Assembly (NCBI GenBank): GCA_964440915.1
Contig: CAYTTV010000094.1
Location: 1-8,796 of the forward strand
DNA from: CAMPJM01 sp964440915
GTDB lineage: Bacteria > Bacteroidota > Bacteroidia > Cytophagales > Cyclobacteriaceae
DNA length: 8,796 nucleotides
Direction: 5' to 3'
Shown: positions 1 to 5,490 of the stretch, in pieces
How positions within the stretch are numbered: position 1 is the stretch's first letter
How the letters are laid out: the number at the start of each line of letters is the position of its first letter
Translations under genes and position numbers: made by a program
Notes under the pieces: model-generated
Database searches by the model: none
Told to the model about the DNA's origin: nothing
What the model saw: the letters and a program-made list of their open reading frames with translations, nothing else

Positions 1-60
1 CATTAGCGCATTGCCGATATTCTCTTATCACCCAACAATCCCTAAAAAATGACAAATGAA

Positions 61-385
61 CGCTAAAGGCCTACATTTGCCTACTGAACATTGCGAATTG
101 CCAACTCTAATATCTGATGTCTAAAGTCTTGAGTCCCTTTGCCATTTGCCCACTGCCAATTGCCTACTCTTTTGTCTGATGTCTAGAGTCCCTTTGCGAA
201 TTGCCAACTCTAATATCTGATGTCTAAAGTCTAGAGTCTCTTTTGCCATTTGCCCACTGCCATTGCCTACTCTTTTATCTGATGTCTGAAGTCTTGAGTC
301 TCTTTGCCCACTGCCAACTGCCTACTCTTTTGTCTGAAGTCTGAAGTCTGTTGTCTTATGTCTTATGTCTAAATTCTTGAGTTCT
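61..385. repeat. Degenerate higher-order tandem repeat, non-coding
   Basis: The stretch 1-397 holds no gene that I can support. From about position 61 it consists of two alternating unit types. Unit A begins TTGCGAATTGCCAACTC and runs into a TCTGATGTCTAAAGTCT tail. Its first 39 bases at 91-129 are repeated without a mismatch at 194-232, exactly 103 bp later. Unit B begins TTTGCCATTTGCCCACTGCC and also ends in a TCTGATGTCT tail; it occurs at 138-192 and 242-302, about 104 bp apart. A shorter B-like unit starts at 303 and decays into GTCTGAAGTCTGAAGTCTG and TCTTATGTCTTATGTCT microrepeats up to about 370. The order is A-B-A-B-B', so the array grew by duplication of an A+B dimer. It lies just 3' of pyrB, whose TGA is at 398-400. 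Positions 1-60 show nothing recognisable. Confidence 0.85.
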
Positions 386-397
386 AAGCCTAACCTC

Positions 398-1330
398 TCA
401 AGCTTGCTGATCGATCCCAGCCAGAAGATACAGGACTGCCATTCTTATGGCCACGCCATTTTCTACCTGCCCCAAAATGATTGAATGGTCTGAGTCCGCC
501 ACATCGCTGCTCAGTTCCACCCCTCGGTTGATCGGCCCAGGATGCATGATCACGATTTTTTTGTCGAGCCTATCCAGTAGTGCTTTGTTAATCCCATAAT
601 ACAGGGAATATTCTCTAAGCGATGGAAAGTATTTAATATGCTGCCTTTCAAGCTGAATGCGGAGCACATTGGCCACATCGCACCATTGCAAGGCTTTGGT
701 AATGTCTAGCTCCACTTTCACGCCCAGCGACTTAATATATTTCGGCAACAGTGTATTCGGCCCGCATACCATCACTTCTGCACCCAGCTTTTGGAGGGCA
801 AAAATGTTAGACAGCGCCACTCTAGAGTGTAAAATATCGCCGATAATCGCCACTTTCTTCCCTGCCACTTCTCCCAGTTTTTCGCGTATAGAGAAGGTGT
901 CTAGCAGTGCCTGTGTAGGATGTTCATGGGTACCGTCTCCGGCATTTACGATATTGGCCTTGATATGCTTTGCCAAAAAGTGCGGTGCACCAGGACTGGC
1001 GTGCCGCATCACCACCATGTCTACTTTCATGGCCAAGATGTTGTTTACGGTATCCAGCAGTGTTTCTCCTTTTTTTACCGAACTATTCGATGAAGAAAAA
1101 TTGATGACATCGGCAGAAAGCCTTTTCTCTGCCAACTCAAAAGAAAGTCTTGTGCGAGTAGAGTTTTCAAAAAACACATTGGCAATGGTGATATCTCTCA
1201 GCGAGGGCACCTTTTTGATAGGCCTATTGAGTACTTCCTTAAAATTGTCAGCAGTTTCAAAAATCAATTCGATGTCTTTCAATGTGAGGTCTTTAATCCC
1301 TAAAAGATGCCTGACACTTAACTGCTGCAT
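398..1330 (-). CDS. pyrB: Aspartate carbamoyltransferase catalytic subunit
   Basis: This enzyme condenses carbamoyl phosphate with L-aspartate to carbamoyl-aspartate, the committed step of de novo pyrimidine synthesis in the cytosol. The 310 aa match the usual catalytic chain length. The carbamoyl-phosphate loop STRTR is at residues 57-61, the mobile S/K loop is SSVKKGE at 83-89, the active-site arginine is R109 in VVMRH, HPTQ is at 137-140, HSR at 168-170, the aspartate-binding RxQxxR at 224-229, and HPGPINRG at 263-270. The HPGP form resembles the Bacillus-type enzyme rather than the HPLP of E. coli. No regulatory chain gene (pyrI) is next to it, which fits a free trimer, though pyrI could lie elsewhere. 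The ATG is 2 bp after the pyrR stop, so the two genes are surely co-transcribed and probably translationally coupled. The 3' end abuts a repeat array. Confidence 0.97.
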   Translation of the reverse strand: MQQLSVRHLLGIKDLTLKDIELIFETADNFKEVLNRPIKKVPSLRDITIANVFFENSTRTRLSFELAEKRLSADVINFSSSNSSVKKGETLLDTVNNILAMKVDMVVMRHASPGAPHFLAKHIKANIVNAGDGTHEHPTQALLDTFSIREKLGEVAGKKVAIIGDILHSRVALSNIFALQKLGAEVMVCGPNTLLPKYIKSLGVKVELDITKALQWCDVANVLRIQLERQHIKYFPSLREYSLYYGINKALLDRLDKKIVIMHPGPINRGVELSSDVADSDHSIILGQVENGVAIRMAVLYLLAGIDQQA

Positions 1331-1332
1331 AA

Positions 1333-1881
1333 TTAGTCTTCCTTGATGTTAATTAACCAAATATTGTCGTTCTCCACGCCCTGTTCCTTCCACTCCACAA
1401 GCACCCTTTGCGATTCGGTGGTATGTACGTCCCTTCCTATATAATCTGCCTCTATGGGCAAATCTCTGCTATATTTTCTGTTTACCAACGTGAGCAGTTC
1501 TACCTTTTGAGGCCTGCCAAAGGCAATCATTGCATCCAGCGCAGCACGCACAGTCCTGCCCGTGTACAGTACGTCATCGATCAAAATCACCTTCTTATCT
1601 TCGATGATAAAAGGCACTTTCGTAGCATTTGCTTTCAAAGGAGTACCCTTCCGGCGGAAGTCGTCTCGGTAGAAAGTCGTGTCCAGGTAGCCAAGGTCTA
1701 TGCGCTTGTCAAGAATAGCCTCCAGCCTTGCCTTAATCCGTTCGGCCAAGTATATACCGCGGGGCTGCATGCCCAAAATCACAGAAGATTCGAAAAAGCC
1801 ATGATTTTCTATAAGCTGCTGACTCAGCCGGCTTATCGTGATATCAAGTTGATGACTGTCAAATATTAATCTTTTTTGCAT
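1333..1881 (-). CDS. pyrR: PyrR, pyr operon regulator / uracil phosphoribosyltransferase
   Basis: PyrR proteins bind pyr mRNA in response to UMP/UTP versus PRPP, and many also convert uracil plus PRPP to UMP. The 182 aa length is normal. The type I phosphoribosyltransferase signature VILIDDVLYTGRTVRAALDA spans residues 98-117 and holds the acidic pair D102/D103 and the PRPP loop. Other family segments are PRGIYLAERI at 40-49, the flexible-loop region DTTFYRDD at 67-74, and LPIEADYIGRDVHTT at 141-155. It precedes pyrB by 2 bp, the usual arrangement when PyrR controls its own operon. A GAGG Shine-Dalgarno sequence lies 4 nt before the ATG, which is uncommon in Bacteroidota and supports this start. 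Whether this protein keeps RNA binding, enzyme activity or both cannot be told from sequence. Confidence 0.95.
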   Translation of the reverse strand: MQKRLIFDSHQLDITISRLSQQLIENHGFFESSVILGMQPRGIYLAERIKARLEAILDKRIDLGYLDTTFYRDDFRRKGTPLKANATKVPFIIEDKKVILIDDVLYTGRTVRAALDAMIAFGRPQKVELLTLVNRKYSRDLPIEADYIGRDVHTTESQRVLVEWKEQGVENDNIWLINIKED

Positions 1882-1883
1882 AG

Positions 1884-1934
1884 GACCTCATCGTTCATGG
1901 TCGGGTTCACCGGGCCATTTTCAACTGGCGGGTG
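1884..1934 (-). promoter_or_regulatory. pyrR leader: two hairpins, one covering the ribosome binding site
   Basis: Two inverted repeats sit between the promoter and the pyrR ATG on the minus strand. The first (1908-1934) pairs CACC with GGTG and GCCA with TGGC around an 8-nt loop, with a small internal loop. The second (1884-1902) pairs GAC/GTC and CAT/ATG, and its 3' arm contains the GAGG Shine-Dalgarno sequence at 1886-1889. No T-run follows either hairpin, so they do not look like a transcription terminator. Control of translation at the ribosome binding site, by PyrR or otherwise, is the reading that fits, but it is inference. The short stems keep confidence low. Confidence 0.35.
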
Positions 1935-1949
1935 CGTGAGATGACCATG

Positions 1950-1957
1950 CAAATATA
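1950..1957 (-). promoter_or_regulatory. Probable pyrR-pyrB promoter (-7 element)
   Basis: On the minus strand this reads TATATTTG, an exact match to the Bacteroidota sigma-A -7 consensus TAnnTTTG. It would start transcription a few bases downstream, near 1942-1946, leaving a leader of roughly 60 nt before pyrR. The expected upstream TTG (-33) box is not clear; only a T-rich stretch is present around 1975-1981. This position places the structured element at 2010-2160 upstream of the pyr transcript rather than inside it. Confidence 0.5.
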
Positions 1958-2009
1958 AGTAAAAGGGTATGATATAAAATCAGGAAAGAGAGAAAAATAA
2001 AAGATTGGG

Positions 2010-2160
2010 GCGGCAGACGGGCTATCCGCTTATACTCCGGCCCTACGCACCCACTTTCAAAAGCCTACTGTTGGCAAATATCTGTACGTCCATCAAGCCA
2101 AACCCACCCTTACCGGGGTACCGCTCCTATCCCTGCCGCTTAGCAGTTTATCCAACTGCT
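2010..2160 (-). ncRNA. Candidate structured RNA element, Bacteroidota type
   Basis: Read on the minus strand, an outer stem GCGGCAG (2139-2133) pairs perfectly with CTGCCGC (2016-2010). Inside it an internal loop holds GGATAGGAGCGG on one side and AGCGGATAGCCC on the other, so both sides carry GGATAG and AGCGG. A second stem TACCCCGG (2120-2113) pairs with CCGGAGTA (2040-2033) at 7 of 8 positions. A third stem TTGGC/GCCAA (2101-2097 with 2075-2071) lies in the apical part. A perfect 7-bp hairpin AGCAGTT/AACTGCT with loop GGATA (2142-2160) flanks it 5'. A T-rich tract (complement of 1985-2006) follows the outer stem. I recall similar GGATAG/AGCGGATAGCCC pairs in other Bacteroidota genomes but cannot confirm this here. 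The strand is uncertain: on the plus strand a T6 run lies at 2184-2189. No clear promoter for it is visible. Confidence 0.55.
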
Positions 2161-2192
2161 TCAGCACTAATTATGCCTGCTGCTTTTTTGCT

Positions 2193-2219
2193 TATTGCCA
2201 ACTGGTTTATTGCCTACTG
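2193..2219. repeat. Isolated copy of the TTGCCAACTG/TTGCCTACT repeat
   Basis: The sequence TTGCCAACTG, then six bases, then TTGCCTACTG resembles the CTGCCAACTGCCTACT core at 311-326 of the tandem array near the window start, about 1.9 kb away. It lies between the structured element and the NTF2-like gene. The stop codon of that gene (minus strand TAG, 2214-2216) is inside the repeat. The rest of the gene-free stretch 1882-2213 holds the pyrR leader, its promoter and the structured element. Confidence 0.5.
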
Positions 2220-2597
2220 TCCAACCTCTTCAGATGCAGCAAACTCCTCCATCCTAGATATCAATCCATTTTCGACCGTATAGATCTGCACCCAGTTTTG
2301 CTTGAGCTCTCGACCAGATCGTTTGGTTCGCTGATGCTCATTGCCACGAATCACCACAACATTGTCCTGAACAATGTATTGCTCTGGATCGAATTTGATT
2401 ACTTCTGTTCGTTCAAAAATGTTGGTAAAAAACTTGCTGACCCCTTCCTTGCCTCTAAATTCTGCTTTTGAAATTATATGTGTTCCGTGGTAAACCCAAA
2501 CGGTATCTTCCGATACCGTTTCAATTATCTTGTCAACATCACCTGCAGCAAAGGCTTCCAACATCCTATCTACAACTTTTCTTGCTGACTTCTCCAT
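2214..2597 (-). CDS. NTF2/SnoaL-like (ketosteroid isomerase-fold) protein
   Basis: The 127-aa length and sequence fit the small alpha+beta cone of the NTF2-like superfamily. Helix 1 carries the typical opening VVDRMLEAFAAGDVDKIIE (residues 8-26), followed by VSEDTVWVYHG (28-38), the helix with FRGKEGVSKFF (47-57), and the paired strands NVVVIRGNEHQR (79-90) and NWVQIYTVENGLISRMEEF (101-119). Members can be isomerases, cyclases, hydrolases or plain ligand binders, and the sequence does not decide which. No signal peptide is present, so it should be cytosolic. Its ATG is 23 bp after the stop of the thioredoxin-fold gene, so the two are probably co-transcribed. The last codons and the TAG fall into an intergenic repeat, so the C-terminus may be slightly altered compared with relatives. 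Confidence 0.85.
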   Translation of the reverse strand: MEKSARKVVDRMLEAFAAGDVDKIIETVSEDTVWVYHGTHIISKAEFRGKEGVSKFFTNIFERTEVIKFDPEQYIVQDNVVVIRGNEHQRTKRSGRELKQNWVQIYTVENGLISRMEEFAASEEVGQ

Positions 2598-2620
2598 GTA
2601 CTAATATTTAAAGTTCTATT

Positions 2621-3196
2621 CTATGCCAATTTAAATAGCTGTGAAATCACCTGAACCAATTCGCTTTGAATTTCTACTCCCTTATTGGCATTGTACCAAT
2701 TCTGTATCTCGACTTTTACTTTATCGAAAGGCGCCTCTTCCTCCTTTAGAGCCGTGTATAATTTCTGACACCCTTTTGGTCTTGGTCCCCAAATACCTAC
2801 ATCCTTTCCTTGTTCGTCCCGCATAATCAGTTTTGGAATTGACTTTGTGCCGTCGGTAAGATATTGGTCTATCAAATAAGGCGCTGCATCCCTCAATTGA
2901 TAGGTAACGGTTATGAGAGGGTTTTCTCTTGCGATCATTTCAATGAAAGGGACATTATGGGCGGCATCACCGCACCAGGGCTCGGTAATCACTATCCAAT
3001 GCTGCTTATGATCGATTTTCTTCACTGTCTCCACCATCTCAGCAGTAAGCTTTCCTGTCTTGAACCAACGATTCATTCTTGTCCAGTTTATTTTGGTATA
3101 GTCCAAATAGTCAGGATTATCGTATGGGGCCCGCTGCTCATCCGTAGGCGTATTCACTATGCTATCAAAATAAGCACTGTATTCATTAAAATTCAT
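2621..3196 (-). CDS. Thioredoxin-fold protein with single-cysteine WCGDA motif
   Basis: The start chosen is the ATG at 3196 (product MNFNEYSAYF..., 191 aa). An upstream in-frame ATG at 3250 would add 18 residues that look like translated intergenic DNA, and TAAATAAAATG at 3196 is a typical Bacteroidota start. The thioredoxin core begins at WIVITEPWCGDA (residues 67-78), where the usual CPxC or CGPC is replaced by C75-G-D-A78, so the second, resolving cysteine is missing. The cis-proline is in SIPKLI (P121), followed by GPRP at 137-140. This matches the thioredoxin-like family of PF14595 type as I remember it, common in Bacteroidota. With one active-site cysteine it cannot do classic dithiol exchange; a monothiol or bacillithiol/glutathione-type role is possible but unproven. 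No signal peptide is visible. It leads the NTF2-like gene. Confidence 0.85.
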   Translation of the reverse strand: MNFNEYSAYFDSIVNTPTDEQRAPYDNPDYLDYTKINWTRMNRWFKTGKLTAEMVETVKKIDHKQHWIVITEPWCGDAAHNVPFIEMIARENPLITVTYQLRDAAPYLIDQYLTDGTKSIPKLIMRDEQGKDVGIWGPRPKGCQKLYTALKEEEAPFDKVKVEIQNWYNANKGVEIQSELVQVISQLFKLA

Positions 3197-3357
3197 TTTA
3201 TTTAGGTTTATGATTGTAAGGTATAAGGTAATATTCCCAAGTGACCACATCGGTATGTATACTTAATCATTAACGAGGAGTCAGAGGATACCGTTATTTT
3301 GATGCATGCTTCGTTGAAATATCCTATTCATCTCCTTGATTGAACTACAGCGTTCAT

Positions 3358-3391
3358 AAAAAAATCACCTTGAAAACCACTACGTAAAGGT
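3358..3391 (-). terminator. Weak candidate terminator after the 507-aa gene
   Basis: Read on the minus strand, ACCTT (3391-3387) pairs with AAGGT (3371-3367) around a 15-nt loop and is followed, after two bases, by a run of seven T (3364-3358). It lies about 50 bp past the stop codon of the 507-aa gene, where a terminator would be expected. The stem is only 5 bp with little GC, so the call is weak. The rest of the 3197-3438 gap shows nothing firm; it should hold the promoter for the thioredoxin-fold gene, but I found no convincing TAnnTTTG. Confidence 0.3.
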
Positions 3392-3438
3392 ATAAAGGAG
3401 GAGAAGTTTTATAAAGAAGGGCGGAGTACAGATAGGGA

Positions 3439-4962
3439 CTATTCGTACCTCACTTTGTTAATAAAGAACACCTTTTTACCCAGCGCATACCCAGCATCTT
3501 TGCTCCTGATCCGTTGTATGCCATAAGCATAAAAACAGTCATCATACCAGTTATCAATGCCTCCATATTCATCATAGGTATTGCTTACCTTTGCATTGTC
3601 TGAATTCAGTTTAATGTCATCTGACGATTTGCCTTCCAACACTTCTCCGTTCTGGATCACTTTCGATCTTATTACCCCTTCATACAGATAGAGCAGAACC
3701 ACCTTATCCCCATCTATCCCTACTTTTACTACTTCAGCCAAATCATAACTTTCTACATCATTTATTTCAAAGCTATTGTCCCACAGAACTTTACCCATAG
3801 AATCGAACCCAATTACAATGGCATGGGTAAATTTATAGCCTATGAAATTGCTATTCTTAGTATAATGAAATGGGTCGTAGAACCCACCATAGGCGAAGTT
3901 TCTATACATGGGATAGAAAGCCTCTCCAATCATGACGTAATTTCCATCTTTTTCTATCACTTCTCTTACTAACATTCGGTAATTAAACTTCGCCTTCTTA
4001 CCATTGATCTTCTTTCTTTCAATCTTCCTCTTTACTCGTGCTTCCCTTCGGGCAGACATATAATTAAAAAAATTATCCAAGTCGGCATAGCTATAGTAGG
4101 CTACCTCATGATTCCCTAATTCGTCCACCTTGGCTATAAATATACCTCGTGAATAATTTGAGCGTTTATGGGCATATGTTCCCGTAACCATAATTTCTTC
4201 TTCCTTAAAAGGGGTGGAACCTGCAAAAATAAGACTCCGCTCCTTTTCAGGCTCAAGTTTGGTGTTTTGCAAAAGCACGCCATCTTCATCAAAGCTCATC
4301 AAAGTAACCGTGAACAGCTTATCAAAAGTTTTTTCCGCAATCAGCACATTAAATGTCTTTGTCTGTTCATCTACCTTCAATTCTAACAGCTCACTTTCGC
4401 CCTTATATATGCCTGGTATAACTTTAGACTTTCCCGTTGCAAAATCATGATGCACAATGGTGGGTCTATAGTTGATCATCCCTGCTACCAAAGCTACATT
4501 CCCTACTACTTCAAAATGGGTAAGGGTATTCATAGGCACCAAACTCTTGACCATATGGTGGAGCGTATCACCAGAGACTACATTCATGGTGATAATCACA
4601 AAATCATCCTTTGGGGCATAGCCATCTCGAAAAAGCAAAAAAGCCTCGCCTTGCTGATAAGCATAGCCCAGCATTTTATAGTCAAAATCGATTGCTAAAA
4701 GGTGCGTCCAGACAGGCACCAAAGTGGTATCTACATATGAAAACTCCCAGTTCCGGGTTCCTCTTTTCCCTCTTTCTTTGCTCTCCCGAAACATCAACAA
4801 CCCTAGTTCCTGAGCAGGCACTATGGTAAAGTAATCTTCATCGTCCTTGAGTTCCCACTCCAGGCGCTGCGGTTGCACAACCTGAGGCATGGCTTCGCCC
4901 CAAATCGTGAAAATAAAAAAGACACAAAAGATCAAACGCAAAACGGTATTATCCATACGCAT
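3439..4962 (-). CDS. Exported protein of unknown function (507 aa)
   Basis: I do not recognise a characterised family. The N-terminus has a hydrophobic core (residues 7-21, LRLIFCVFFIFTIW region) and a signal-peptidase-like site GEA|M at 22-24, so export to the periplasm or outer membrane is likely; no lipobox is seen. The mature part is rich in short alternating strands of 'value-report' type (AIDFDYKMLGYAYQQGEAF, IVIGFDSMGKVLWDNSF, KVVLLYLYEGVI), which suggests a beta-propeller or stacked beta-sheet fold, but no clear repeat motif is present. A very basic patch, RREARVKRKIERKKINGKK (305-323), interrupts the middle and is followed by NYVMIGEAFYPMYR (341-354). Start: ATG at 4962, with a second in-frame ATG two codons later equally possible. 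It lies 42 bp after the 141-aa secreted protein gene and is probably co-transcribed with it. Confidence 0.75.
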   Translation of the reverse strand: MRMDNTVLRLIFCVFFIFTIWGEAMPQVVQPQRLEWELKDDEDYFTIVPAQELGLLMFRESKERGKRGTRNWEFSYVDTTLVPVWTHLLAIDFDYKMLGYAYQQGEAFLLFRDGYAPKDDFVIITMNVVSGDTLHHMVKSLVPMNTLTHFEVVGNVALVAGMINYRPTIVHHDFATGKSKVIPGIYKGESELLELKVDEQTKTFNVLIAEKTFDKLFTVTLMSFDEDGVLLQNTKLEPEKERSLIFAGSTPFKEEEIMVTGTYAHKRSNYSRGIFIAKVDELGNHEVAYYSYADLDNFFNYMSARREARVKRKIERKKINGKKAKFNYRMLVREVIEKDGNYVMIGEAFYPMYRNFAYGGFYDPFHYTKNSNFIGYKFTHAIVIGFDSMGKVLWDNSFEINDVESYDLAEVVKVGIDGDKVVLLYLYEGVIRSKVIQNGEVLEGKSSDDIKLNSDNAKVSNTYDEYGGIDNWYDDCFYAYGIQRIRSKDAGYALGKKVFFINKVRYE

Positions 4963-5004
4963 AAGTCTATTTTTATCTTGAGAAAGAATCTAAGACCCTA
5001 TGGG

Positions 5005-5430
5005 TTATTCATCATAAATCCGCATTTCTGTTACAGTTATTTTTCCTCTTTCCAGCTTCTCAACGTGTAAGGCCATAGCTCTAAATGGCGCCCTATCATT
5101 TGGAAAATCCACTACAATCACATCGTCGTCTATGCTCCAATATCCTATGTGCACCAAAGTGCCGTCTGTGGGAGCTATACCATAATATAAAAATGTACTA
5201 TCCTGTTCCATTCTAAAGCCCTCCCGTCCGCGAGAACGTGGAAACTTGTAGTCATCGCTACGATATATGCGACCATCATCCCCATCTTCTTCGTGTGAAT
5301 GCATCCAGGTTTTACCTATTATTGCTCCTGCCAATTCAGTACCTTTGTCATTTTGAGCGTTGCAGGTATTAGAAATCAACAAAGGCATCAAAAACAAAAA
5401 ACACCAGTAAATTTTCGCCTCTTTTATCAT
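5005..5430 (-). CDS. Small secreted protein of unknown function (141 aa)
   Basis: The N-terminus is a typical signal peptide: a short positive part (MIKEAK), a hydrophobic core (residues 7-19), and a C-N-A|Q cleavage site after residue 25, the AQ ending being common in Bacteroidota. A lipoprotein is less likely because C23 lacks a good lipobox. The mature protein of about 116 aa reads as a small beta-sandwich or lipocalin-like domain: IIGKTWMHSHEEDGDDG, then the conserved-looking DYKFPRSRGREGFRM, YYGIAPTDGTLVHIGYWSIDDDVIVVDFP and a final IYDE. The 'gain-of-strand then W-S-I-D-D' pattern recalls secreted lipocalin-like or META-like Bacteroidota proteins, but I cannot place it in a named family. 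It is the first gene of a likely two-gene unit with the 507-aa exported protein and is divergent from polX. Confidence 0.75.
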   Translation of the reverse strand: MIKEAKIYWCFLFLMPLLISNTCNAQNDKGTELAGAIIGKTWMHSHEEDGDDGRIYRSDDYKFPRSRGREGFRMEQDSTFLYYGIAPTDGTLVHIGYWSIDDDVIVVDFPNDRAPFRAMALHVEKLERGKITVTEMRIYDE

Positions 5431-5490
5431 ATAACGTTCATAAATAGGTAATTTTAAGCACTACAAGTTAGATAAAAAAAATAGATAAAG
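5431..5490. promoter_or_regulatory. Divergent promoter region between the secreted-protein gene and polX
   Basis: Only 60 bp separate two divergent genes, so both promoters must be here or inside the coding regions. On the minus strand, TTG (5466-5464) is followed after 17 bases by TATTTATG (5446-5439), one mismatch from TAnnTTTG, but this would leave a leader of only a few bases before the ATG at 5430. On the plus strand, TAATTTTA (5449-5456) is also one mismatch from the consensus, about 35 bp before the polX start, without a clear -33 box. Both are AT-rich matches and should be treated as tentative. Confidence 0.3.

Noticed and set aside
91..380. CRISPR array
   Set aside because: The intervals between repeats are themselves repeats, unit length is irregular, there are no unique spacers and no cas genes nearby.
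657..1346. 229-aa open frame on the plus strand
   Set aside because: It is fully antisense to pyrB, which has every ATCase motif; the translation resembles no family.
1408..1869. 153-aa open frame on the plus strand
   Set aside because: It is antisense to pyrR, whose PRPP-loop signature is clear.
2005..2283. 92-aa open frame on the plus strand
   Set aside because: It runs through the structured element and the repeat and overlaps the end of the NTF2-like gene. Its proline-rich low-complexity translation is explained by the stems and repeats.
3197..3250. Upstream in-frame start for the thioredoxin-fold gene
   Set aside because: The 18 extra residues look like translated AT-rich intergenic DNA, and the later ATG has a typical Bacteroidota context.
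3251..3293. Inverted repeat CGGTAT/ATACCG near the thioredoxin gene promoter region
   Set aside because: Only 6 bp with a 31-nt loop; expected by chance and no operator-like context.
3394..3406. Strong Shine-Dalgarno-like AAAGGAGGAGAAG on the plus strand
   Set aside because: No start codon or open frame follows it, and it lies between two minus-strand genes.
4997..5004. Possible small terminator hairpin (ACCC-ATA-GGGT) after the 141-aa gene
   Set aside because: The stem is 4 bp with a 3-nt loop and no solid T-run; read-through into the 507-aa gene is more likely.
3351..5444. Ten-base match CGTTCATAAA at 3351-3360 and 5435-5444
   Set aside because: A 10-mer match of this kind is expected by chance in a window of this size.
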